Shown: positions 17,183 to 23,788, counted from the stretch's first letter. The stretch is DNA of 64,000 bases from Alteromonas mediterranea DE (GCF_000020585.3 NC_011138.3:2435750-2499749), one strand, 5' to 3'. Numbers and translations: made by a program. The notes: generated by a model not told the origin, from the sequence alone.

Positions 17183-18506
17183 TGGACTCCCCATAGTCAA
17201 CAACTATTTTTACCGTTCAAGATGTAATGCGTGCTTATGTACGAGCTCATAATGGGAAGCTATCCCGGCTCTATGATATTTACGCGAACTTGATGCCACA
17301 TCTCGCTGGCGGGCTTTTATTCCCTGAGCGCAGCACTGGCTTACCAAGCTGATTTTTATCTTGTATGGCGCATTTAGTTGTTAACTTAAAACTAAACTAA
17401 GCAGATAATAGCTCTGCTTTGTAATCAGTTCCGTTGCGTAGCAACGAAAATGCTGTTCTAACTGTTTTGTTGGCCAGCGCTACAGCTGCACAACGTTTAC
17501 CTCTCCGCTCTACTAGCCCTTTAATCCATTCATCTTTCTTCGTTCGCGAATCACGTTTAACCGCCTGGTTTATTGCTGACATCGCACCTGCGACCAAGTT
17601 AGCGCGCAATGACGAGTTCCGTATATTTTTACCTATAGACCCCAAACGCACTTTACCACCTGAAGAATGTTGTATTGGCGTTAAACCGATACACGCAGCA
17701 GCGTCTCGGGCTTTTTTGAAAACGCCTAACTCACAACAACCTAGCGCTATGTACAGGTTAACCGCATTTGTCGGGCCAACACCTTCTATCTTCATGAGAT
17801 TTTTGCAAGCTTCTGATGCTCTGCTGGCTCTAGCTACACTCTTTTCGTAGTGTTTTACGAGCTCTATACTCTTGAGATATTGATGCCATGCCGTGTGTAA
17901 TGCCTCTCTGAATATCGCGCTAAATCCATTTTCTGCATCTTCCAATATCGACTGTATTGCACTGTTCAAACCCGCATCTGTTGGTGACAACTTAATGTTG
18001 AACTCTAAAAGTAACGAACAGAGTTGATTCCCGTAAGCAACTTTATGCTTTACTGATAGTTGATGCATACGGACAAGTGATTGAAGCTCCTGCTGCTCCT
18101 TAGACTTCCCGCTAATAAAATTCACGTTACTAAGTTGTGATGCCTGTAAAACCGCTTCAGCATCGTTCTTATCAGTCTTTTGGTTTTGACGAATATTCGA
18201 TACAAGCTTAGCTGATATTAAACGGGCATCATGCCCGTATTCACGCGCACATTGATACCAATAATTTGACGTCGCACACGCTTCAAAAACAACTGTCATT
18301 GGTTTTTGAGTGGCTAGCCAATTAGAAAAAGCAGTGGGCGTCATCGGCATATTACGAACTATCTTATTCGATTTGGCGACACAAACCTGGATCTCTTTTT
18401 TTGCTAAATCTACACCAGTGAGCATATTATACATAGATGGACTCCTATCTAACCTTTGTGTGTGACAACGTAAATGTTAGACCAACCTATTAGGTTGGGG
18501 AGTCCA
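17183..18506 (-). mobile_element. IS110/IS1111-family element inside attC F
   Basis: About 1.32 kb between inverted repeats TGGACTCCCCA (17183-17193) and TGGGGAGTCCA (18496-18506). A few extra bases on each side probably belong to the element, since this family has subterminal repeats. It is a different element from the two at 12811 and 21293: its transposase is distinct and it uses another insertion point within the attC. Confidence 0.85.
17397..18434 (-). CDS. IS110-family DEDD transposase
   Basis: A 345-residue, apparently intact transposase. The N-terminal DEDD residues are in GVDLAKKE, VVFEACATSNYW and KTDKNDAEA. The C-terminal Transposase_20 domain shows MKIEGVGPTNAVNLY and the Ser-containing SSGGKVRLGSIGKN motif, the proposed nucleophile region. 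Length matches the family. It lies opposite to the cassette genes. The element ends about 72-75 bp beyond the start codon side at an 11-bp inverted repeat. Confidence 0.93.
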   Translation of the reverse strand: MYNMLTGVDLAKKEIQVCVAKSNKIVRNMPMTPTAFSNWLATQKPMTVVFEACATSNYWYQCAREYGHDARLISAKLVSNIRQNQKTDKNDAEAVLQASQLSNVNFISGKSKEQQELQSLVRMHQLSVKHKVAYGNQLCSLLLEFNIKLSPTDAGLNSAIQSILEDAENGFSAIFREALHTAWHQYLKSIELVKHYEKSVARASRASEACKNLMKIEGVGPTNAVNLYIALGCCELGVFKKARDAAACIGLTPIQHSSGGKVRLGSIGKNIRNSSLRANLVAGAMSAINQAVKRDSRTKKDEWIKGLVERRGKRCAAVALANKTVRTAFSLLRNGTDYKAELLSA

Positions 18507-18613
18507 ATTATCTCGTTGGGGACAAAAACACGTGGGCTCCTGGCGCTTCGCTAGAAATTGTAGCCCACGTGTTTTTGCCCGTTATGCGGGTGTTATGTTT
18601 TAAGGAGAAATTT

Positions 18614-18991
18614 ATGATTCATAGGATTTTTAAACAATTAATTTTGGCAACTCTGCTGTTTGCTTTTAGCAACGCAAGCTTCGCGAATAACAATGCATCT
18701 CAATCAATTGCTTTCAGCGCTTCAAGCTCTGAATCGGAGCTCACAATATCGTGCAAACCGCTAAATGATGCTGTTGCAAAGGATGCATCTTGGGTTGAAA
18801 AATGCAACCAGGCCGCATTGGAATTTTTAATTGCACAGCAAGAACAAGGAGTTCAACTAGAAAAACAGGTTCCAGAAAAGCCATTCGGTATGGCTGCTGA
18901 GTTCATGGCAAATACTCTAAAGAGTAACCCTTCAAACTTTGAAGCTGTTAGTATTAATAGGGCTTTCGCTCTTATCAGCAACAAAACATAA
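18614..18991 (+). CDS. Secreted protein of unknown function, cassette G
   Basis: A 125-residue protein with a signal peptide (IFKQLILATLLFAFSNASFA) cleaved before NNNASQ, giving a periplasmic or exported protein of about 100 residues with two Cys (ISCKPL and EKCNQA). I chose ATG 18614 because AAGGAG lies 7 bp upstream, directly after the R' of attC F. Its TAA stop is built from the R'' of attC G. No family recognised; the two Cys may form a disulfide. Confidence 0.65.
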   Translation: MIHRIFKQLILATLLFAFSNASFANNNASQSIAFSASSSESELTISCKPLNDAVAKDASWVEKCNQAALEFLIAQQEQGVQLEKQVPEKPFGMAAEFMANTLKSNPSNFEAVSINRAFALISNKT

Positions 18992-19100
18992 CAAAACGCT
19001 GTTGGCACTCCCTTAGGTCGCTGGGACGCTAACACGTGGGCTCACTAACTTCGTTCGGATTTTAGCCCACGTGCTAGCGCCCCAAAGCTTAGCGTTAGTT
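18986..19100 (+). other. attC site G
   Basis: A 115-bp site from R'' ACATAAC (18986-18992) to R' GTTAGTT (19094-19100). Arms GGGACGCTAACACGTGGGCT and AGCCCACGTGCTAGCGCCCC pair well. Same subtype as D and L. Confidence 0.9.
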
Positions 19101-19376
19101 GCCTACAGGAAATTTTTGCTTTTGGTGTAAAACTCGAAGAATGTGAATAATGTCGTCTTTTATGAAATATGAAACAATCATTGAAACCTCTGAAATTATT
19201 AACAGTCTTCCCGGTATATCCTCTCTCTCCACTCCCATAAAAGGTTGCTGGTTCAAGTTTTCAACTTTCTTCTCAATTATTGCATCAGTTTTTTCTGCTG
19301 CTAATGGGTTAAATTCGTATAAAAACTCGAAAATAGCCTCACGATCGTCCAACGAACTTTTTTCCCATAAGATCAT
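19095..19376 (-). CDS. Type II toxin, RelE/ParE family (cassette H)
   Basis: A 93-residue toxin with the RelE/ParE fold pattern: the N-terminal helix ends in a segment AIFEFLYEFNPLAAEK, then PGRLLIISEVSMIVSYFI and the C-terminal IIHILRVLHQKQKFP. Targets in this superfamily are ribosome-bound mRNA (RelE) or gyrase (ParE); which applies cannot be decided here. It overlaps the upstream antitoxin by 4 bp (ATGA). The pair is inverted relative to the array, and its stop codon reaches into the R' core of attC G. Confidence 0.85.
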   Translation of the reverse strand: MILWEKSSLDDREAIFEFLYEFNPLAAEKTDAIIEKKVENLNQQPFMGVEREDIPGRLLIISEVSMIVSYFIKDDIIHILRVLHQKQKFPVGN

Positions 19377-19657
19377 TTTTTGGCTTTATTCCTAATTTTC
19401 ATTTTTCGAGCTTCCATGTCCAAGTTCGCTTCTTCATGACTGACAAACTTGCTTTGCCCACTCTCTAATTTACTGAACGCAGCATTAACCTCTTCAGTAA
19501 GCCACTGATCATGATTAATTATTTTTCGTTGCTGTTCAGCGAGTTCTTCCGTAAGCTCTCTACAAGCGTCACTTAAAGTGCGTCCTTGGCTTTCGGCCAT
19601 TATCTGAGCTAGCCGTTTAGTTTCTTCATCTACTCTAAACTGAATACGGGTATCCAT
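19373..19657 (-). CDS. Type II antitoxin, RelB/DinJ family (cassette H)
   Basis: A 94-residue antitoxin. The N-terminal ribbon-helix-helix region reads RIQFRVDEETKRLAQIMAES followed by GRTLSDACREL, and a long charged C-terminal tail would wrap the toxin. I chose ATG 19657 because AAGGAG precedes it; the longer frame would begin inside attC H. As in other relBE-type modules, the antitoxin comes first and overlaps the toxin. The inverted orientation means the pair must use its own promoter. Confidence 0.85.
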   Translation of the reverse strand: MDTRIQFRVDEETKRLAQIMAESQGRTLSDACRELTEELAEQQRKIINHDQWLTEEVNAAFSKLESGQSKFVSHEEANLDMEARKMKIRNKAKK

Positions 19658-19686
19658 AGTAAACTCCTTATGAAATGTACACACAA

Positions 19687-19716
19687 ATGTTAGCACACCT
19701 ATTGAATTTACGGCAA
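19687..19716 (-). promoter_or_regulatory. Putative promoter of the inverted RelBE-like cassette
   Basis: On the minus strand TTGCCG (19711-19716) and TAACAT (19687-19692) are spaced by 18 bp, 30 bp before the antitoxin start. Its -35 lies at the edge of attC H. Confidence 0.45.
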
Positions 19717-19832
19717 CTAACAAACGCATTGACTCTGTCGCTGGCGCTCCTTGGGACAAAAACACGTAGGCTCCTTGCGCTTCGCTTAGTATTGTAGCCT
19801 ACGTATTTTTTCCCGTTATGCGGGTGTTAGCC
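19715..19832 (+). other. attC site H
   Basis: A 118-bp site from R'' AACTAAC (19715-19721) to R' GTTAGCC (19826-19832). The left arm has GGGACAAAAACACGTAGGCT and the right arm AGCCTACGTATTTTTTCCCG. Same subtype as the right part of F. Confidence 0.9.
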
Positions 19833-19881
19833 CTTATTTCTCTCTTTGACCAAAGTAATCCAATGGATTACAATCAGCGTT

Positions 19882-20229
19882 ATGCTTACCACAATAACTG
19901 AATTACCTGAATACATTAAACGAGCAGATTCATTACTTTACGAATCTGAGCGTAAAGCCTTAATTGATTATCTTTCTGAGCACCCAAAAGCGGGAGATAT
20001 CATGGAAGGTACTGGCGGTATTCGTAAGTTACACTGGAGTAGAGGCAATAAAGGTAAAAGCGGTGGTGTAAGAGTTATCTATTACTATCACGATGAGCGT
20101 ATTCCTTTATATCTTCTTACCATGTTTGGGAAAAGTGAGCGCGCGAATTTGTCCAAGGCTGATAGGAATGAATTGGCTAAACTCGTTGAAATTCTAGCAA
20201 AGAAAGCATTGGAGAAAGCTTATGAATAA
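19882..20229 (+). CDS. Type II toxin, RelE/HigB-like (cassette I)
   Basis: A 115-residue toxin of the RelE-like group that precedes an XRE antitoxin. Segments IMEGTGGIRKLHWSRGNKGKSGG and VRVIYYYHDERIPLYLLTMFGK match the family core, where basic residues act in mRNA cleavage. I chose ATG 19882; the longer frame reaches back into the attC-proximal leader. It overlaps the antitoxin start by 8 bp. Toxin-first order is typical of HigBA-type pairs. The module is oriented with the array. Confidence 0.87.
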   Translation: MLTTITELPEYIKRADSLLYESERKALIDYLSEHPKAGDIMEGTGGIRKLHWSRGNKGKSGGVRVIYYYHDERIPLYLLTMFGKSERANLSKADRNELAKLVEILAKKALEKAYE

Positions 20230-20506
20230 TGCATATGAAAGTATTGCCCAAGGGCTTCAAGAGGCAATCGATCTTAATGACGGCAAAAAGGTGGCTGCTA
20301 AAGTACATCGCCCACCTCACGTTGATGTAGCCAAGATTAGGCACGGCTTGGGATTAACACAAATGGAGTTTGCTTCCAAATTTTGTATTAGTGTGTCAAC
20401 TCTTAGGCATTGGGAGAGAGGCGACCGAACTCCTCATGGTCCAGCATTAGCGCTGTTAAATGTGGTCGCCAAAGAGCCAAAGGCAGTTTTGCGTGCGCTG
20501 GGCTAA
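20222..20506 (+). CDS. XRE-family antitoxin, NadS/HigA-like (cassette I)
   Basis: A 94-residue protein with a Cro/C1 helix-turn-helix (IRHGLGLTQMEFASKFCISVSTLRHWERG, residues about 39-67). The segment between the two halves matches NadS-type antitoxins, often encoded just after a RelE-like toxin. It should neutralise the toxin and repress the operon. The stop codon lies at the degenerate R'' of attC I, so the coding sequence appears to have run into the site. Confidence 0.87.
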   Translation: MNNAYESIAQGLQEAIDLNDGKKVAAKVHRPPHVDVAKIRHGLGLTQMEFASKFCISVSTLRHWERGDRTPHGPALALLNVVAKEPKAVLRALG

Positions 20507-20608
20507 AAAACCAATCAACACACTCACTTCGTTCGCTGGGACGCATACACGCGGGGCGGCTTCGCCATAATGCCCCACGCAACTGTGCCGCTTAGCGTAA
20601 TGTTATAC
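20502..20608 (+). other. attC site I with degenerate R''
   Basis: The body is nearly identical to attC B, C and E (CTCACTTCGTTCGCTGGGAC, CGCGGGGCGGCTTCGCC), and the right end is R' GTTATAC (20602-20608). The left end reads GGCTAAAAAACC where RYYYAAC is expected, so R'' has lost its final AAC. The right arm also differs (CGCAACTGTGCCGCTTAGCG), and the site may be inactive. Confidence 0.8.
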
Positions 20609-20616
20609 GCAATTGG

Positions 20617-20907
20617 TCATAATAACTTTTTAACATCACGGTAAAAGTTTTCATGAGAACCAAGAGCTATCAATTCAAGTATTACAGTGCCATCCTCGTA
20701 GCTGTAACCTAGTAAGGTTAACTGCTTGACCATCTTGAATTTGTACACGCGAAGAAAGGCTAGGTCGCCTTTTTTTTGCTCACCTAGAAGAGGATCGGCC
20801 ATTAGTTCCTTAACGGCTTTATCCAAGTCTTTTTTCTGATTCTGATGTAACTTCTTTACTGCTCTCTTAAAATTAGCTGTCTGTAAAACATTGGTAATCT
20901 TAGCCAA
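20617..20907 (-). CDS. Type II toxin, RelE/YafQ-like (cassette J)
   Basis: A 96-residue toxin with LLGEQKKGDLAFLRVYKFK and the C-terminal IALGSHENFYRDVKKLL, matching RelE/ParE superfamily mRNA interferase-like toxins that pair with ParD-like antitoxins. It overlaps the antitoxin by 8 bp and lies inverted in the array. The stop is 9 bp from the R' of attC I. Confidence 0.85.
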   Translation of the reverse strand: MAKITNVLQTANFKRAVKKLHQNQKKDLDKAVKELMADPLLGEQKKGDLAFLRVYKFKMVKQLTLLGYSYEDGTVILELIALGSHENFYRDVKKLL

Positions 20908-21121
20908 AATCGTAAGGCTCCAATTTTCCAGCCTCTTTTTCAGCTTTAGAAATAATTGCCTGTTTCACAAATTCGTATGGCAAATCGGGATTATCTTCCA
21001 TCATTTCACCTATCTTTGCCCAATGCTCAATCTGTTTTGGCATAGTTCGATTTAGTGCTTTGCCCATAATGGTAGCTTTCTCAACTAGATCTTGGTCTAG
21101 TCTTACGCTCGCGGTTGCCAT
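20900..21121 (-). CDS. ParD-like antitoxin (cassette J)
   Basis: A 73-residue protein matching the ParD_like antitoxin family: TASVRLDQDLVEKATIMGKALNRTMPKQIEHWAKIGEMM forms a ribbon-helix-helix with the signature KQIEHWAKIG. The C-terminal tail (EKEAGKLEPYDFG) would contact the toxin. It has a well-formed promoter with palindromic elements immediately upstream, consistent with autoregulation. Confidence 0.88.
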   Translation of the reverse strand: MATASVRLDQDLVEKATIMGKALNRTMPKQIEHWAKIGEMMEDNPDLPYEFVKQAIISKAEKEAGKLEPYDFG

Positions 21122-21144
21122 AATATGTCTCCCAATAGTTAGCC

Positions 21145-21178
21145 GCTACATTGTAGCAATACGCTACAGATGTAGCAA
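21145..21178 (-). promoter_or_regulatory. Promoter and operator of the ParD-like/RelE-like pair
   Basis: Minus strand TTGCTA (21173-21178) and TACAAT (21150-21155) are spaced by exactly 17 bp. The promoter is woven into repeated GCTAC/GTAGC half-sites, for example GCTACATTGTAGC (21145-21157), which fit an RHH antitoxin operator. Confidence 0.7.
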
Positions 21179-21183
21179 ATTGC

Positions 21184-21292
21184 GTATAACAAAAGCATTA
21201 ACACTCGCTGCGTTCGCTGGGACAGTAACACGTGGGCTCTGTCGCTTCGCGCGGATTTTAACCCACGGGTTACTGCCCCTTATGGGGGTGTT
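21184..21292 (+). other. attC site J, split at R' by an IS1111-type element
   Basis: R'' GTATAAC (21184-21190), left arm AAGCATTAACACTCGCTG and GGGACAGTAACACGTGGGCT, right arm ACCCACGGGTTACTGCCCCT. It ends GGGGTGTT before the IS at 21293. The right flank after the IS starts AGCCGTTT at 22246, so the rejoined core would be GTTAGCC, identical to the core of attC H. Confidence 0.9.
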
Positions 21293-22245
21293 GGTATGAC
21301 TCCCTTTGTCAACCCTGAGCGAGTGCATCCCTGACACTATTTCAGTCCATAATTAGCTTTATTTCTCACTTAAAATAAATGAGCTAACGCACCGGATGAG
21401 GCAGTAATCTCGTCGCTTCTAATGCTGGTATTCGTGGATTATTCATTTCTCAATGAACAGCGCCTACCTTACTCACTCCGCCGTAGCCCGGTGACCGCTC
21501 ATCCTTTCCAGTCGCCGGATACGCTCCTCAATGGTTTGCAGTTGTTCCTGCAAGACAATTTACTGGGCTGGATGAGGCAAAATCAGTTCGGTGAGCCAGC
21601 GAAGGTGCTTCTTCGAACAGTTGGCAGTGCCTTCATTACGTATGTTGTTGAGAAGTAATAAGGCTTTGAGTTGATACTTTGCTTCTTTTAAATCCTTCAT
21701 TGCCGCTTCACGAGTACGGTATAAGTCGCGAAAGGCTTCGTCCTCAGGCTCGGGAACATATATGGGCGTGAGATCTTCAGACTTTAATGACCTAACGAGC
21801 TTAAGCGCATCTCGGCGGTCAGTTTTAATTCGCTCCCTTGGCTTTTTGGGAATAAGAGACGGAGCCACGACATAGCAACAATGCCCAAGACTGGTAATGA
21901 GACGATATATCCAGTAGCCACATGGCCCTGCTTAGTAAACAACGTGAAGTGTTGCACCAGGATATTTAGATTCAAACTGACGAAGTAGCTTTTTGACACT
22001 AACCTTAGATGAGGGAATACGCCCATAATGAACAGGCGTCGCTCCACGCTGTTCTTCACAATAAACAACCTCATGAAACTCTTTATGCGTATCCAACCCG
22101 ATAAAAATCATGCTATGTTTGTTCATGCTAGCCTCCAAATTGATTTAGTATTGAACAAACTAATTATGGCTCTGGTGAGCAGTTTTGCTGTTAGCTAACC
22201 CACGAAAATGCGGAGGCTAGCATTTCTCAGGGAGTCATTGTGTCT
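21293..22245 (-). mobile_element. IS1111-family element, decayed deletion derivative in attC J, copy 2
   Basis: A 953-bp element with the same ends as the 12811-14424 copy (left GGTATGACTCCC, right GGGAGTCATTGTGTCT). It lacks about 650 bp corresponding to the C-terminal half of the transposase and part of the following non-coding region. The deletion ends share CCTTTC in copy 1 (13022 and 13692), suggesting a microhomology-mediated event. Confidence 0.88.
21503..22126 (-). pseudogene. Truncated IS1111 transposase with two nonsense codons
   Basis: The N-terminal half of a transposase highly similar to the one at 13275-14315. The ATG at 22126 and GGAGG ribosome-binding site are kept. The reading stops at the position of the catalytic Glu (VYEAGPCG in copy 1 becomes VY-stop, GAA to TAA). 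It then continues open from MAPSLIPKKP to a second in-frame stop where copy 1 has QQIVL. The C-terminal domain is deleted. The product cannot transpose on its own. Confidence 0.92.
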
Positions 22246-22272
22246 AGCCGTTTGAAAACTTGCCATGCTCAG

Positions 22273-22292
22273 AGTGATAGAATAGTATCACT
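22273..22292 (+). promoter_or_regulatory. Inverted repeat upstream of the Phd/YefM-like antitoxin
   Basis: AGTGATA and TATCACT form a perfect 7-bp inverted repeat around a 6-base spacer, 26 bp before the antitoxin ATG. It is a likely operator for antitoxin autoregulation. Confidence 0.5.
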
Positions 22293-22317
22293 TTAATGTT
22301 ACTTTGGAGCAGCTCAA

Positions 22318-22575
22318 ATGAAAGTAGAACTTGTGACGTCACTAAAACGGCAGGCTACTAAGATCCTTGCCGATCTTCATGATACGAAAGAGCCAGTATT
22401 AATAACTGAGCACGGAAAGCCGTCAGCTTACCTTATTGATGTAGAAGATTATGAATTTATGCAAAATCGTTTAGCGATCCTAGAAGGCATTGCTCGTGGC
22501 GAGCGAGCTCTAGCGGATGGCAAAGTGGTAAGCCATCAAGATGCTAAGGACAGAATGTCAAAATGGTTGAAATAA
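22318..22575 (+). CDS. Phd/YefM-family antitoxin (cassette K)
   Basis: An 85-residue antitoxin of the Phd/YefM family. TSLKRQATKILADLHDTKEPVLITEHGKPSAYLIDVEDYEFM is the typical N-terminal DNA-binding dimerisation domain. The remaining helix (ILEGIARGERALADGKVVS) binds the toxin. GGAGC precedes the ATG. It overlaps the toxin gene by 13 bp. It is the first gene after the decayed IS in attC J. Confidence 0.9.
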   Translation: MKVELVTSLKRQATKILADLHDTKEPVLITEHGKPSAYLIDVEDYEFMQNRLAILEGIARGERALADGKVVSHQDAKDRMSKWLK

Positions 22576-22865
22576 TTTGGACGGAGCCGGTTCTATCCGA
22601 TATGAATGGCATTGCTGAATACATCGCGCTTGAAAATGTCGTGGCTGCTAAACAACTGGTGCAAACGGTTTTTACAAAAGTTGAACGTTTGGTTGATTTT
22701 CCAGAGTCTGGACGCGTCCCACCAGAACTGGAACACCTCAATTGTTGTGAAGTCGTTGTAACTCCGTGTCGTGTTTTCTACAAGTATGATGATGAAAAGG
22801 TTCGTATTCTTTTTGTTATGCGTGCGGAGCGAGATTTGCGTCGGTTAATGCTAACGAAACAGTAG
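22563..22865 (+). CDS. Type II toxin, RelE/ParE family (cassette K)
   Basis: A 100-residue toxin with the family pattern WTEPVLSDMNGIAEYIALEN, then LVDFPESGRVPPEL and CRVFYKYDDEKVRILFVMRAERDLRRL. The FPESGR and VFYKYDD blocks are typical of ParE-like toxins. It follows a Phd/YefM antitoxin, a frequent partner arrangement. The start overlaps the antitoxin end by 13 bp, so translation is coupled. Confidence 0.9.
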   Translation: MVEIIWTEPVLSDMNGIAEYIALENVVAAKQLVQTVFTKVERLVDFPESGRVPPELEHLNCCEVVVTPCRVFYKYDDEKVRILFVMRAERDLRRLMLTKQ

Positions 22866-22878
22866 GTTTGGTAAAAAC

Positions 22879-22950
22879 GGCTAACAACGCGCTCAAGTGG
22901 GACACATACATGCAGCGGCTTGCGCCATTATAGCTGCATGTATGTGCCAA
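22879..22950 (+). other. attC site K, truncated (R' missing)
   Basis: R'' GGCTAAC (22879-22885) and the left arm AACGCGCTCAAGTGGGACAC are present. The inner palindrome ACATACATGCAGC/GCTGCATGTATGTG is intact. After GTGCC the sequence runs straight into AAAAGGAATTTGAATG, the leader of the next gene, with no GTTRRRY core. Cassettes K and L are therefore fused. Confidence 0.8.
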
Positions 22951-22961
22951 AAGGAATTTGA

Positions 22962-23399
22962 ATGCACAAGAATAATCAACTAATAATCGCTGGCAGTTTA
23001 AGCATCTTGGCTGCACTACTTCATATAAGTTGTATTATCGGCGGTCCTGATTGGTATCTCTTTTTTGGTGCTGGTCAACGCATGGCTCAACTCGCAGCTC
23101 AGGGTGACCCGTACCCCACAATTGCAACTTTAGTAATTGCCTCAATTCTTACGGGCTGGGGCTTATATGCGTTTTCTGGTGCAGGCATAATCATCAAATT
23201 ACCTCTACTAAAAACCTGTTTAGCTCTAATCACAGCCATCTATTTTTTGCGTGGTATCGCAGGCTTAATTGGCCCCTTTCTGACTTCAGACCCTGTGGTA
23301 CATCAGAATTCAATAACCTTTTGGTTAGTAAGCTCAATTATATGCTGTATTTATGGTATGTTTTATTTATTGGGCACAGTAAAGTTATGGCAGCAGTAG
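22962..23399 (+). CDS. Four-TM membrane protein of unknown function, cassette L
   Basis: A 145-residue inner-membrane protein with four hydrophobic segments: LIIAGSLSILAALLHISCII, IATLVIASILTGWGLYAFSGA, LLKTCLALITAIYFLRGIAGL and ITFWLVSSIICCIYGMFYLLG. A short loop with the conserved-looking GPDWYLFFGAGQRM follows helix 1. AAAAGGA precedes the ATG. Proteins of this kind are found in other integrons, but no function is known to me. It is fused to the previous cassette because attC K lacks R'. Confidence 0.65.
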   Translation: MHKNNQLIIAGSLSILAALLHISCIIGGPDWYLFFGAGQRMAQLAAQGDPYPTIATLVIASILTGWGLYAFSGAGIIIKLPLLKTCLALITAIYFLRGIAGLIGPFLTSDPVVHQNSITFWLVSSIICCIYGMFYLLGTVKLWQQ

Positions 23400-23412
23400 A
23401 AAGTACGCTGGC

Positions 23413-23527
23413 ACATAACAAAAATTAAGCTCGCACGCTACGCGGCCTGGAACGCAAACATGTAGGCTGGCTCACTTCGTTAGACTTTTAGCCCACGTGC
23501 CTGCGCCCCTTATTTAAAAGTCTATAT
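23413..23527 (+). other. attC site L with altered R'
   Basis: R'' ACATAAC (23413-23419). Arms GGAACGCAAACATGTAGGCT and AGCCCACGTGCCTGCGCCCC pair. The right end reads AAAAGTCTATATACC where the other sites read AAAAGTTATAT, so R' is GTCTATA and lacks the invariant GTT. Subtype of D and G. Probably inactive for recombination. Confidence 0.82.
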
Positions 23528-23547
23528 ACCTAAAAGGATTTGACTAA

Positions 23548-23787
23548 GTGAAGTACCTCATATTATCTCTTTTTTCACTTTCCATTGTTGGCTGTGGCAC
23601 AATCAATACGCCTAATGACGGTGTCGATGCAATCTACAACACCACTTCGGCAGTGATAAAAGGTGAGAACAGTAACTGCTCGACGGGGCATATTGAAGAT
23701 AGGAAGAAGTGTAAGAGTCGTTCGCAAGAAAAGACAAATGCTATTTCAGAGTCAATCAAAAAGCATCGTCGCGACAGCGGCGTCTAA
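23548..23787 (+). CDS. Small lipoprotein of cassette M
   Basis: A 79-residue predicted lipoprotein. The signal sequence (KYLILSLFSLSIVGCG) ends in a lipobox with Cys16. The mature part has two more Cys (NCSTG and KKCKS) and is highly charged at the C-terminus. The start is GTG 23548, with AAAAGGA upstream. The TAA stop sits inside a perfect R'' core (GTCTAAC). The entry resembles small lysis-protein-like or entericidin-like lipoproteins only in size; I do not assign a function. Confidence 0.6.
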   Translation: MKYLILSLFSLSIVGCGTINTPNDGVDAIYNTTSAVIKGENSNCSTGHIEDRKKCKSRSQEKTNAISESIKKHRRDSGV

Positions 23788-23788
23788 C
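23782..23788 (+). other. Terminal R'' remnant, right edge of the cassette array
   Basis: GTCTAAC matches RYYYAAC exactly, but nothing resembling the remainder of an attC follows. The array therefore ends here, probably by a deletion or rearrangement that removed the last attC. Confidence 0.6.

Larger units (their letters stand above)
17148..18598 (+). other. attC site F, interrupted by an IS110-family element
   Basis: R'' ATATAAC (17148-17154) and left arm AAGCGCATTAACACTCGCTG are followed by an insertion. The right part resumes near 18511 with CTCGTTGGGGACAAAAACAC and ends with TTATGCGGGTGTTATGT, R' at 18592-18598. Site J, which shares the left arm CATTAACACTCGCTGCGT, shows the uninterrupted layout and places the insertion in the left-hand simple-site region, not at R'. 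Confidence 0.85.

Noticed and set aside
12713..23527. CRISPR array suspected from recurrent similar sequences
   Set aside because: The repeats are 108-118 bp imperfect palindromes separated by genes of varied length, so they are attC sites, not short repeats with uniform spacers.
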